Source: Clostridiaceae bacterium
GTDB lineage: Bacteria; Bacillota; Clostridia; Saccharofermentanales; DTU023
Direction of reading: 5' to 3'
NCBI GenBank assembly: GCA_012841015.1
Contig: DUVN01000029.1
Location: 1-64,000, forward strand
DNA length: 64,000 nucleotides
A program made the position numbers and the translations under genes. This document shows positions 9,569 to 19,675 of this stretch, piece after piece. Below the pieces are notes generated by a model. That model was given only the letters and a program-made list of their open reading frames with translations, was not told the origin of the DNA and did no database searches. How positions within the stretch are numbered: the stretch's first letter is position 1; each line of letters opens with the position of its first letter.

Positions 9569-11035
9569 TTACATGCTCAAAAGGGCTTCAAGATCAAGCT
9601 CATCATCACGAGTGAAGTCTCTATAAATTGAGCGAGCGTAATGTTCATTTCGGCTAAGGCGATCCATAAGATCCGGGATAAAGCGATCACACCACTCGTA
9701 AGCTTTTGCCACAATCTCTTGCTCGTTGAGCTCTGTGAATTTTCCATCACGACGGATCATTTTTCCATCTATCATGGTTTCACTCGTTGGCATCCCGGCA
9801 GCATTTCTTGTAAAGAGAAAGTACAGAATAGACGTATCGTACTCAATGACACTGGTGACCAGAGGCAATAAGTTTGGTGCTGCTGATAAGTCAAACGCAA
9901 TAATGTCAGCCAGCTTATTTGGCTCTAAAGAGCCTACGAGATGATCAAGCTTATATGCCTTAGCGCCGGAAATCGTCGCTGCCCGCAAAGGTGCATCAGC
10001 TGAAACACCTTTCTCTTTGCGAGGCATGATGTTGTGGACTAATAGCATTAGTTTCATCGCTGTCTTCACATCAAGTGAACCGTAGTCGCTTCCAAGTCCG
10101 ACGTTGATTCCTTTTTTTATCATGTAGGGGATATACGCACAATTTCCGCAATTGGTACCATTGATATCAGGATTATGAATGATCGATGCACCGGTCTCCG
10201 CTATCCTGTCGATGTCAGCCGTAGTCAAGCAACTGCCATGAAACAGAACACACCGATCCGTGATTAATTCGTTTTTTAGATAATGATTGAGTGCACCCCC
10301 CTCTTGTACGAACATTTTATCTGCACGTTCTACCGCATCAGAAAACTCCCAGAAGTGAGTAACGTATTGAGTGTTGTAGTGTTCCGCCATGTCAAGTCCC
10401 GAACGCATAACAACCTCTAACGTATCCCATAGGTCATGAACATGAACCACGACTGACATTTTATTGTCGGGGTCATGGTACTTGTGAATTAAGTCTTCCG
10501 TTCGTACAAGCATCTCCTTCCAGTTTAAGTCGTCATTTTCTAACCTGAAAGATGTTGCCATTTGAGGAGCCAGTATCCCGCGCATGCCGCTTTTTCTCAT
10601 CGCTTCATAGGCAACTTCGGGAATAATGGTGCTGTTCTCAATTGTTGTAGCACCTTGTTTGATATCATTTAAAGCCGATGCCAAGGATATATCGTAGAGC
10701 GCTTCATCTGTCAACCATCCATAGGGGTCGTGAACCGTGGTCATCATGTGGCTAGCAATGTCGTCATAATTTAGACCAATGATACGCGAGAGGTTCATAT
10801 GTGTATTGCAGAGATGATTATGCGAATCAATGAGACCCGGCATTACTATTTTATTTGAACAATCGATTACATCTGCTTTTTTTGTCAGTGTTTCGTACTC
10901 ATGATAAAGCACGTCAAAATGATCCATTGCGACAATGTATCGGCCATCTACTAGTATTGACTTTCCGGAAACTATACCTCCGTGTTCCGGAAGTGAGAGT
11001 ATAAATTTGCAGTCTTTGAACAATATAGGCTTCAT
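9569..11035 (-). CDS. Amidohydrolase family protein (nucleobase deaminase/chlorohydrolase-like)
   Basis: GLIDSHNHLCNTHMNLSR metal-binding motif, VVHVHD, LGSDYGSLD motif of the ATZ/TRZ/guanine deaminase-like superfamily. Confidence 0.85.
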   Translation of the reverse strand: MKPILFKDCKFILSLPEHGGIVSGKSILVDGRYIVAMDHFDVLYHEYETLTKKADVIDCSNKIVMPGLIDSHNHLCNTHMNLSRIIGLNYDDIASHMMTTVHDPYGWLTDEALYDISLASALNDIKQGATTIENSTIIPEVAYEAMRKSGMRGILAPQMATSFRLENDDLNWKEMLVRTEDLIHKYHDPDNKMSVVVHVHDLWDTLEVVMRSGLDMAEHYNTQYVTHFWEFSDAVERADKMFVQEGGALNHYLKNELITDRCVLFHGSCLTTADIDRIAETGASIIHNPDINGTNCGNCAYIPYMIKKGINVGLGSDYGSLDVKTAMKLMLLVHNIMPRKEKGVSADAPLRAATISGAKAYKLDHLVGSLEPNKLADIIAFDLSAAPNLLPLVTSVIEYDTSILYFLFTRNAAGMPTSETMIDGKMIRRDGKFTELNEQEIVAKAYEWCDRFIPDLMDRLSRNEHYARSIYRDFTRDDELDLEALLSM

Positions 11036-11246
11036 TGGGTCTATTCCTTCTGTTAATATTCGGCTTCAACTCCTCAAACTAGCAAAAAGTTGTGATTATT
11101 GTTGCGCTTGATTGCTCGTCATTTTCATCATTATCGAAGTAGCCATGGCAATAACGGGTGAAAGAAAATAGTGGCAATGACGAATAACTGTCATGCCACT
11201 ATTTCATTTCTAAGTTCCTTACATCAAAATGCTGCTAAAAGATCTT

Positions 11247-12269
11247 TTACGCTTCTTTAAGCCAGTTGGCGACCCAGGTATCAAATCGTGGGAGCAAATG
11301 CTGCCCCTTTATTGAGTATTCTAAGCTGTTGCGCGCAACTTCAATGACATCTTTCTCTGTAAAGCCAATCTCTTCGACGACACTTTCGTATTCTTGGATA
11401 AGATCACCAACGTAAGGAGGATCGTCAGAACTGATTGAACAGACGATGCCATGTTCCATCATGCGTTTAATGGGGTGGTCAGCCAAAGATGTCAAGTGCG
11501 TGGCGAACGCGTTCGAGCGCGTGCACATGGCGAGGAGTATTTTGTTTTCTGCGAGGTAATCCATGAGTTTGGGGTCATCAATCGCGCGCAAACCGTGATC
11601 GATCCTCTGACAGCCAAGCTCCAGGAGAGCATCCCAGATATTATAAGCTCCATCGTCTTCACCGGCATGCGCTGTTCTAAACAAGCCCATCTCGCCAGCC
11701 AATCGATAGGAGTCAACGTGTTTAATACAAGGATTTCCCTTTTCCTCACAATCCATTCCTATACCATCAATGATATCGAGATACGGCTCTAATGCCCTGA
11801 CAAAGGCAACACATTGTTCTGAAGAGAGGCTGCGGTCTATTCCCGCAATGAATACAATCTCTACTCCAAAGTCTCTCATGACAGCTTTCCGACCGGCCTC
11901 GTAGCCGTTGATGACAACATCGAGTGGAATACCACGGACCTCATTCAACGGATAATCTAGATGGAGTTCTTGGTAAATAATGTTTTGATCGTAAGCCTGC
12001 TTCCCTAAATCGTACAGAACCTGATAATAGTCTTCTTCATCAATGCAAACGGAATTGATCATGCGATCGCATACCATAAAGCTGTTCAAGTCCACCACAT
12101 TTTTTTTGATGTATTCTGTCATCCCTTCTTCAGTAGTAAAGGGCAACGTGATGCCGTTTTTCTTTGCCAATCTAAGAGCTGTTTTTGCTGGAATTGAACC
12201 CTCAATGTGAATGTGATTCTCTCCCTTAGGCATTTCTCTAATAAGTGTTTTCATTCTCTCATCCAACAT
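11247..12269 (-). CDS. add: Adenosine deaminase
   Basis: MPKGENHIHIEGSIPAKTALRLAKKN; HAGEDDGAYNIWDAL; RIDHGLRA; SISSDDPPYV. Confidence 0.93.
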   Translation of the reverse strand: MLDERMKTLIREMPKGENHIHIEGSIPAKTALRLAKKNGITLPFTTEEGMTEYIKKNVVDLNSFMVCDRMINSVCIDEEDYYQVLYDLGKQAYDQNIIYQELHLDYPLNEVRGIPLDVVINGYEAGRKAVMRDFGVEIVFIAGIDRSLSSEQCVAFVRALEPYLDIIDGIGMDCEEKGNPCIKHVDSYRLAGEMGLFRTAHAGEDDGAYNIWDALLELGCQRIDHGLRAIDDPKLMDYLAENKILLAMCTRSNAFATHLTSLADHPIKRMMEHGIVCSISSDDPPYVGDLIQEYESVVEEIGFTEKDVIEVARNSLEYSIKGQHLLPRFDTWVANWLKEA

Positions 12270-12403
12270 ATAAATACCTCCGACTATAATGATTTGTTCT
12301 CTTTCTAGTTTTTCCTGTTAGTATTTCCTGAAAAAGTCTTGTTGCTAATCTGTCATCCTATTCCTCCAACAGAAATGCAGTTTTAAGTAAATTTCCGAAA
12401 AGA

Positions 12404-13942
12404 TTACATGGTGACAGGTGTAACTGTAGTGTTTTTTGGACTAATACCGGCCATCAATAAACCAAGATGCTCTCGTGTCGCAGCTTTTCGCTGCATCGTG
12501 GACATCGCACGACCTCTATATAGGACGATTATCCTATCACTCAATTCCAGTATTTCATCTAACTCTGTCGAAACAAGCAAGATAGCAGCGCCTCGGTCTC
12601 GTTCTTGTATTAATCGATTTTGGATATACTTCGTTGCGCCAACATCGAGTCCTCGACTGGGATGCACCGCTATTAATAACGTAGGCTCCCTATCAAGCTC
12701 CCTGCCGACGACCATTTTCTGTTGATTTCCGCCGGATAGTGTGCCTGCGGGAACATGCATGCCCTGTGTTTTTACATTGTATTCTTCACAGATTTTTATG
12801 TTTTGCTCGGTAATCCATTTCCAATTCATAAAACCGAAACGACCATATTGTTGATCACGATACGCCATCAATGCAAGATTTTCGTTAACCGTAAATTCTT
12901 TTATCATGGCCATTTTCAAACGATCTTCGGGAATGTGTGAAACATGGTGATTCAATACTTCTCTGGTCGTTTTGCCGGTGACGTCTTCTCCACAAATGGA
13001 TATGGAACCTCCTGTAGGATGCAATAAGCCCATAATGCATCGGATCAGTTCACTCTGTCCGTTACCATCTACTCCGCAAACACCAAGGATTTCTCCGCTT
13101 TTAACAGCTAGGGAGATATCGTCGACGCGACGGACACGATCTTCATCATCAAAACACAATTCCTCCACTGAAAGGATGACGTCTCCGGTCTGTGCCTCCT
13201 CCTTGTGTATGATTAAATCCACGTTGGAGCCTACCATCATCGACGCCAATTGTTCTTTTGACTCAATCTCGCTGACGGCAACCTCGCTAACCACCCGGCC
13301 ATTTCTCAACACTGTGCAGCAATCACATATGTTCATCACTTCGGCCAACTTATGCGTGATAAAGATAATGGTTAATCCTTCATCTGTAAGCTGTTTAAGT
13401 AAGCTGAAAAGCGTTTCGGTTTCTTGAGGTGTTAATACTGCCGTAGGTTCATCTAGTATTAACAGGGAGACGTCACGGAATAATGCCTTAAGAATTTCAA
13501 GACGTTGTTGTTGACCGATGCTAAGATCCTCGACAACTGCCCAAGGAGAAATATCCATATTGAATCGTTGGCACAACTCTTCAAAACGCTTAGCCGCTTT
13601 TTGTAACTGAAGTCCGACACGACTAATCTTGTCATACCCTAAAATTACATTCTCAATAACGGTAAGTGGCGGAACAAGGGTAAAATGCTGATGCACCATG
13701 CCAATACCATGATCTAATGCTGTCTTTGAATCTTTGATGTCGATCTCTTCGTTATCAAGATAAATCGTCCCCTCATTTTGCTGATACATGCCGTATAGAA
13801 TGTTCATCAAGGTCGATTTCCCCGCACCGTTTTCTCCAAGTAACGCGTGGATTGTTCCCTTTTGAACACTTAGGCTTACGTTATCGAGCGCTACAAGTGT
13901 TCCAAAAGATTTCGACACGTTTTTCATATCTAAATAAGCCAT
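12404..13942 (-). CDS. ABC transporter ATP-binding protein, duplicated NBD (nucleoside/simple-sugar type)
   Basis: Two Walker A/ABC modules (GENGAGKSTLMNIL; GVDGNGQSEL; LSGGNQQK). Confidence 0.93.
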   Translation of the reverse strand: MAYLDMKNVSKSFGTLVALDNVSLSVQKGTIHALLGENGAGKSTLMNILYGMYQQNEGTIYLDNEEIDIKDSKTALDHGIGMVHQHFTLVPPLTVIENVILGYDKISRVGLQLQKAAKRFEELCQRFNMDISPWAVVEDLSIGQQQRLEILKALFRDVSLLILDEPTAVLTPQETETLFSLLKQLTDEGLTIIFITHKLAEVMNICDCCTVLRNGRVVSEVAVSEIESKEQLASMMVGSNVDLIIHKEEAQTGDVILSVEELCFDDEDRVRRVDDISLAVKSGEILGVCGVDGNGQSELIRCIMGLLHPTGGSISICGEDVTGKTTREVLNHHVSHIPEDRLKMAMIKEFTVNENLALMAYRDQQYGRFGFMNWKWITEQNIKICEEYNVKTQGMHVPAGTLSGGNQQKMVVGRELDREPTLLIAVHPSRGLDVGATKYIQNRLIQERDRGAAILLVSTELDEILELSDRIIVLYRGRAMSTMQRKAATREHLGLLMAGISPKNTTVTPVTM

Positions 13943-13954
13943 ATCTATTACACC

Positions 13955-14875
13955 CTACTCTTTGACATACGGAATACCTGTTGCTGCAGGAGGTCTGGTC
14001 TTGCTCTTGAAAGCACAAACTGCGATTAAAGTGATCAAGTATGGAAGCATCATGCTGAATTGATATGGAACGCCGCTCATCGCTGCTTGGATCTGGTACA
14101 TTAGCGCATCACCCGCCCCAAAAATCAATGTAGCGAGCATAACACCAACCGGATTGTTCCGACCAAATACAACGGCAGCTAACACCATATAACCTCGACC
14201 AGAGACCATATCTTCTGTGAAGAATGAAAGTTGCCCCATCGAAATAAAAACGCCTCCCAGTCCAGCAAGAGCACCACTAAACAATATGGCACCCGTGCGA
14301 ACTTTAGTTACACTGATGCCTAACGTATCGCAGGCGCGAGGGTTTTCACCAACTGCCCTTACCTTTAATCCTATGTGCGTCTTGTACATAACAAACCAAG
14401 CTATTGGCACAGATAGAAACGCAAGGTATGTCAAGAGTGGTTGGGAAAAGAGTGCGTCGCCAATGATTGGAATTTTTGACAAACCGGGTATCGGCACAAC
14501 ATCAAACACGTTGATTAATGGCGGGCTGGTATTCATGCCGAAAAGGATTCTGTTGAGCGTTGTCGTCGCCCCAAGAGCAAAGGTGTTGATTGCAACACCG
14601 ACAACTGTTTGGTCAGCCCGCAAATAAACAACAAAAAAAGCAAATATTGCCGCTAGCAGCACGGTAACTCCCATAGCAAAAAGCGACCCGAGCAAAGAGG
14701 AGTTTGTTAACCATGATCCGACAACACCGGCTAATGCGCCAACAAGCATAAAACCTTCTGTCCCAACATTGACGATCCCGGCTCTCGAGCTGAACAGGAT
14801 TCCCAAGCCAGCTATCAATAGCGGTGTTGCTGTTCTGATATCTGAAGCCAAGAAACTAGTGATTGTGTCAATCAT
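13955..14875 (-). CDS. ABC transporter permease (nucleoside type)
   Basis: AGLGILFSSRAGIVNVGTEGFMLVGALAGV, typical of BPD_transp_2 permeases; overlaps upstream permease by 4 nt. Confidence 0.92.
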   Translation of the reverse strand: MIDTITSFLASDIRTATPLLIAGLGILFSSRAGIVNVGTEGFMLVGALAGVVGSWLTNSSLLGSLFAMGVTVLLAAIFAFFVVYLRADQTVVGVAINTFALGATTTLNRILFGMNTSPPLINVFDVVPIPGLSKIPIIGDALFSQPLLTYLAFLSVPIAWFVMYKTHIGLKVRAVGENPRACDTLGISVTKVRTGAILFSGALAGLGGVFISMGQLSFFTEDMVSGRGYMVLAAVVFGRNNPVGVMLATLIFGAGDALMYQIQAAMSGVPYQFSMMLPYLITLIAVCAFKSKTRPPAATGIPYVKE

Positions 14876-15960
14876 GTCTTTTCTCCTTGTAGCATTTTTC
14901 TCTTGGCAAAGCGTTTGTAGACGCGCAGTTTCCGAAAGTCAAACATAGAGCGACCGATTACAAAAAGAATGATGAAACTCTGAATCATGTAGATAACAGC
15001 AACTGGCAGCTTGGTTATCATTTGCATGCGATTAGAACCACTACGCAAGGCACCGAACAGAATACCTGACAACCCAATCCCTAGAGCGTTGCTATTACCC
15101 AGCAATGCAACGGCAATACCGTCAAAGCCAAAGTTTAAGGAGAACGCGTTGATTAATCGGAATTGAACGCCCAAGAGTTCAATGGCCCCACCTAAACCTG
15201 CAAAACCACCGGCAATGAAAATAGCTAGTAGGCTTGTTGTACTTAAACGCATCCCTGCGTTTTGGGCAACTGATCGGCTCAATCCAATCGTACGCATTTC
15301 AAAACCTTTTTTTGTATACTTGAGAAATACGTAGTAAAACACAATAGCCAGTACGGCGAGGATAATACCTGCGTGCAAGCGTGTGCCGGATATCAATCGA
15401 GGTAATTGTACGCTTTCCAGCACAGCTCTAGACTGTGGAAAATTGCTCGTGGCTTCTGTATCTTTTAGGGGAAATGAGATGCACCATCCACAGAAAGCCA
15501 TCGCTATGTAGTTCAACATGATGGTTGTAATTAACTCCGATGCATCGAAGAGATTTTTCAGTAACCCCACAATGATTCCATAGAGAGCACCGCCGAGAAA
15601 ACCTGCAATTAGAGTGATGGTGATGTGAATAACAGAAGGCGTTCCGTTGAGGTTCGTTCCAACAATAGTCGCTGCGAGGGCTCCCATGTATAATTGCCCT
15701 TCAGCCCCAAGGTTGATGATTCCACATTTTTGCGCTATAGCATACGATAGACCCGTAAGAATGACCGGTGTCGCTTTGTTAAGAGTTTCCCCAATGGCGC
15801 CAAGGCTTCCAAAAGCGCCAACAAATAGTGCTTGGATTGCCTCGACAAAGTTAAACCCCATTACACTTATTACAATTGCAGTGAGAAGTAAGGCAGCTAA
15901 GATCGCGACAATGGGAAAATAAAGCTGAAAAATTTTTTCGGGTTTTAGTTTCGATCTCAT
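14872..15960 (-). CDS. ABC transporter permease (nucleoside type)
   Basis: GLSYAIAQKCGIINLGAEGQLYMGALAAT; BPD_transp_2 family. Confidence 0.92.
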   Translation of the reverse strand: MRSKLKPEKIFQLYFPIVAILAALLLTAIVISVMGFNFVEAIQALFVGAFGSLGAIGETLNKATPVILTGLSYAIAQKCGIINLGAEGQLYMGALAATIVGTNLNGTPSVIHITITLIAGFLGGALYGIIVGLLKNLFDASELITTIMLNYIAMAFCGWCISFPLKDTEATSNFPQSRAVLESVQLPRLISGTRLHAGIILAVLAIVFYYVFLKYTKKGFEMRTIGLSRSVAQNAGMRLSTTSLLAIFIAGGFAGLGGAIELLGVQFRLINAFSLNFGFDGIAVALLGNSNALGIGLSGILFGALRSGSNRMQMITKLPVAVIYMIQSFIILFVIGRSMFDFRKLRVYKRFAKRKMLQGEKT

Positions 15961-16116
15961 CTAGATCCTCCGGTGTAATGTCACACTTCATACTCAAAAC
16001 TGAGCAATCAGATTATTTGTGAAGGAAGCATATGACTATAGGCAGTAAAGGCTTGCTGTACCATTCCACAAATTGCACAACAAGCCTTACTCGCTAACTA
16101 AGAAATTATTTCTCGA

Positions 16117-17130
16117 CTATGGGATTTCGACAGTAATTTTCCCGGCAGCCATGTCATCGTACAAGGCTTTCACTGCATCTTTTGTCTCTTGGTTGAGCGC
16201 TGAAGCGGCTTCATACCAATCTGATAGGAAAACAACGCCTTCAGTTGCTCCCATTTTCTTTGTTTCCTTTGGTAGATTTCCACTGATATAGTCTTGATAA
16301 GCTGCTTTGTACGCGATCGCAGTGTCTTTTACGACCGCAATAATCACAGCTTTAGGTGCGACAGTCTCTTGATTTAGCCCGGATGCTACAGCAAAAATTC
16401 CTGCTTCCTCAGCAGCTTCCAGTACACCTAGGCTTGCATTATCAGCCATCGGAGAAATTGCCGTAACACCTTTGCCGACCATGGCTTTAGCAGTTTCTTT
16501 GGCGGCATTAACATCTGTCATACTACCGGTCATGGCTGAATTAATAGCGATGGATTCGTTCACATGTTTAGCTCCAGCTTCAAAACCTGCGCTACCGTTA
16601 ATGATTGGTGTGATTTCCATTCCACCAACGAAGCCAACCTGGCCTTCGCCTGCTACAAGAGCGGAAATGGCTCCCATGAGAAAACCCTGCTGTTCATCTG
16701 CTACCTGAACACTAATCACGTTATCGACTGTTGTAGCTCCATTGATAATAAAGAACGTGACGTCTGGGTAGTTTTTCGCTTCCTTTAGACCAATGTCCTC
16801 GTATCCATTGGTAGACAAGAAAATTAGGTCGTAACCACCCGTCGCGTAGTTGTTAATGACATCTGCTAGCGATGAGTTGTCGACATTTTCTTGGTAAGCT
16901 ATTTCAGCTCCAAGCTTTTCGATCTCTTTTAACCCGTTATATGCAGTAGCATTCCAGCTCATATCGCTAACAGGTCCTGACAGAATCAGGGCTACTTTGT
17001 GTTTCGTGCCCGGTGCTTCACTGCCACTAGGATCACTCGTTTTAGGTTGTTTCGATGAACAACCCAACGCCATACCTATCGACATTAAAACAATCAAGAT
17101 AAGTACTGACAAATTAAGCGTTTTTTTCAT
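16117..17130 (-). CDS. BMP family (PnrA-like) nucleoside-binding lipoprotein
   Basis: Lipobox MALGCSSKQ; VALILSGPVSDMSWNATAYNGLKEIEK; GFVGGMEITPIINGSAGFEAGAKHV. Confidence 0.93.
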   Translation of the reverse strand: MKKTLNLSVLILIVLMSIGMALGCSSKQPKTSDPSGSEAPGTKHKVALILSGPVSDMSWNATAYNGLKEIEKLGAEIAYQENVDNSSLADVINNYATGGYDLIFLSTNGYEDIGLKEAKNYPDVTFFIINGATTVDNVISVQVADEQQGFLMGAISALVAGEGQVGFVGGMEITPIINGSAGFEAGAKHVNESIAINSAMTGSMTDVNAAKETAKAMVGKGVTAISPMADNASLGVLEAAEEAGIFAVASGLNQETVAPKAVIIAVVKDTAIAYKAAYQDYISGNLPKETKKMGATEGVVFLSDWYEAASALNQETKDAVKALYDDMAAGKITVEIP

Positions 17131-17201
17131 TTTTTGAGTCCTCCAACCACGAAATATTGATTTATTAACAGAGATGTCATAAAAAACACCCTGTACACAA
17201 A

Positions 17202-17756
17202 CTATTTATCTGAAGGATTCCAATATCCCTCATGTGCCTTCAAAAAATCCTCTTCTAGTTCGAGAAATGGACCGAGAACAACGATGTCTTTTTGTCCTCG
17301 CGAAAACACGACTCGGCTTGGCAAGTCCAGTGTTGGGTTGCGAAGATCGTCGCCGGTGACTTTCTTCAATTCTGATTCTCTGCCAATGTAAACGAGTCTT
17401 CCGAGGTTGCTCCAATAGATCGCACCTGCACACATTGCGCATGGATCGCCGCAGTTATACATCGTTAGATCTCTCATTTCTTCTTTCGAATACACTTGAG
17501 AAGCTCTGCGCATCAGCAATGTTTCCGCATGAGCCGTACAATCTCCATTTAAACTGTTCTCTTCGTTTCCTTGCTCCATCAAAATGTTTCCGTCTTTGTC
17601 GGCGAGTAGACACCCAAAGGGGTGATTACCCTTTTCCCGTGCCTCGTAACATATCTCTATGACGCGCTTCAATAATTCCACTTCTCTGTCGCTTAAATCT
17701 GATAGTTTATATTCTGCAGATTCTGTATAGTTAGTTGAGAATATTTTGGTTTCCAT
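17202..17756 (-). CDS. Nucleoside/guanine deaminase (CDA fold)
   Basis: HAETLLMRRAS...CGDPCAMCAGAIYWSNLGRLVYIG zinc motifs (HAE, PCxxC). Confidence 0.9.
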   Translation of the reverse strand: METKIFSTNYTESAEYKLSDLSDREVELLKRVIEICYEAREKGNHPFGCLLADKDGNILMEQGNEENSLNGDCTAHAETLLMRRASQVYSKEEMRDLTMYNCGDPCAMCAGAIYWSNLGRLVYIGRESELKKVTGDDLRNPTLDLPSRVVFSRGQKDIVVLGPFLELEEDFLKAHEGYWNPSDK

Positions 17757-18340
17757 ATATGTCCCTCTTCAGTAAATATTAGTTTTGCTTGAATTGACCT
17801 GCTTGTTGATGGTTCTACAAGAATCCTCACTTAATCATAGGACGAGAGCGTAATGCCAGCGAACTAGCTTCTTTACATATAAAGAATAACTACAGAAATG
17901 TGCAAGTTCAACAAAAAAAAGAAAGGTCATACCTCTTTGAAGAAAGTGCTTAGAAAGTAATTCGATCGATCTCCTTTAACAAATGGGGTACAGGTGGAAG
18001 CAAAAGACAATTATTATCCAAATGCTCAACGGGTTTATAAAATGAACATTATTGCAAAAACACAAAATTGATGTTATCCTGTATATATATTCCAACGTCG
18101 GAATAGTTCATTAGGGTAGACGCTGGGAGGTTCGAGTTGTTACAGTATGTAGATTGGAACTATCATCTGTGAAATTCTTACTGCCAACAAATGATCTGCT
18201 GACTTATGTTCCTTACAGCACCACTCAGGAAGGGTATGAAGAGGTGGGGCAAGGTGACATTGTTCGCTGTATAACTCTAACGAACGTATTCGACCATGGA
18301 TTTTTGACTGCTCACAGCTGCTAGAAAGGAACAAAACAGT

Positions 18341-19660
18341 ATGAAAAAATTTTTCAAACTAGAGCAGGAAGGCGTGACGATCGGCAATGAGATCATGGCA
18401 GGCGCCACGACCTTCATGACGATGGCCTACGTTCTCATCGTTCAGCCTTCGTCCATTATCGGTTTCGGTAACAATAGTATTACTGATATAGCCGGTGTTA
18501 CTATCTCAAGGGAAGGGTTATTGTTAACGTGTGCCTTGGTGACTGGCCTGATCACGCTTCTCATGGCTCTCTACACCAACATGCCCCTTGCGTTGTCTAC
18601 TGGCATGGGATCGAACTTTCTCCTAGGTAAGGCTATTCAAGATAATGCAATAAGTTTTGGTGGTGCGATGGCAATTGTCTTGATTTCAGGGACGATCTTT
18701 TTGCTCCTCTGTATCTTCGGTATTCGAGGGGTCATCGTTCGCATGATGCCTAGGAATATTAAAGTAGCAATTTCAGCGACAATAGGCTTTTTCATAGCCT
18801 ATTTAGGTTTTAAAGATGCCGGAATAGGAGATTTTAAAACGGGTATCGCGATGGGAGACTTCACTAACAAAGGGGTGATTTTAGCCATTTGCACCCTGCT
18901 ACTCATCGCCGTGCTCCACAGCAAGAAGGTTCCCGGCGCCGTGTTAATCGGTATGGTCATTTCAACTATCGTGGCAATTCCGCTAGGCATCATAGATTTG
19001 CCCACGCAAATCGTTTCCTTGCCTCGTTTCGGAGAAATGAAAAACTTGATGTTCAATTTCAATTTCAAAGATTTGCTCTCCGGTGAAGCGCTCGTCTTCA
19101 TTTTTATCTGTTTCTTCTCCGACTTTTTCAGTACCCTAGGCACTGTCTTAGGTGTAGCCGGTATTGCGGGGAAGCTGGACGAAAATGGAGATTTGCCCGG
19201 TATCGAAAAGCCCTTCCTCGTCGATGCCATCGGTACAGTCGTGGGAGCTTGTACGGGGAACACGACAGTCACGACGTATGTAGAATCCTCTGCCGGTGTA
19301 AAAGCCGGTGGCCGCACAGGATTAACTGCGCTTACCACATCTGCCTTATTCTTCTTGGCTATGTTCTTCGCTCCGATCTTCATGATCATCCCTTCTGCTA
19401 CCACAGGCGCTGCCTTGATTTTCATTGGACTAACCATGATTTCCGGTTTGGCCAACATCGATTTCTCCTCCTTTGAGGAAGCCTTTGGGCCAATCATGAT
19501 GATTCTCTTCGGCATTTTTAATGCCTCGATTGCCGCTGGTATCAGTGCCGGTATACTGGCTCACGTCTTCATCAAAGTCTTGTCTGGCAAATTCAAAGAG
19601 CTTCATTTCGGCATGTACATCCTTTGTGTACCGCTGATTATTTATTTCGTCTTTTCATAA
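18341..19660 (+). CDS. NCS2 family purine permease (adenine/guanine/hypoxanthine type)
   Basis: MKKFFKLEQEGVTIGNEIMAGATTFMTMAYVLIVQPSSI; GACTGNTTVTTYVESSAGVKAGGRTGL. Confidence 0.95.
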   Translation: MKKFFKLEQEGVTIGNEIMAGATTFMTMAYVLIVQPSSIIGFGNNSITDIAGVTISREGLLLTCALVTGLITLLMALYTNMPLALSTGMGSNFLLGKAIQDNAISFGGAMAIVLISGTIFLLLCIFGIRGVIVRMMPRNIKVAISATIGFFIAYLGFKDAGIGDFKTGIAMGDFTNKGVILAICTLLLIAVLHSKKVPGAVLIGMVISTIVAIPLGIIDLPTQIVSLPRFGEMKNLMFNFNFKDLLSGEALVFIFICFFSDFFSTLGTVLGVAGIAGKLDENGDLPGIEKPFLVDAIGTVVGACTGNTTVTTYVESSAGVKAGGRTGLTALTTSALFFLAMFFAPIFMIIPSATTGAALIFIGLTMISGLANIDFSSFEEAFGPIMMILFGIFNASIAAGISAGILAHVFIKVLSGKFKELHFGMYILCVPLIIYFVFS

Positions 19661-19675
19661 TGAAGGGAGTACGCA

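Noticed and set aside
18061-18340. Purine riboswitch upstream of the NCS2 permease
   Set aside because: The diagnostic TTTCTACC-type junction was not seen; kept only as an unexplained leader.
18799-19515. 238-aa minus-strand ORF
   Set aside because: Antisense to the NCS2 permease, Lys/Pro/Ser-rich low-complexity translation; no support.
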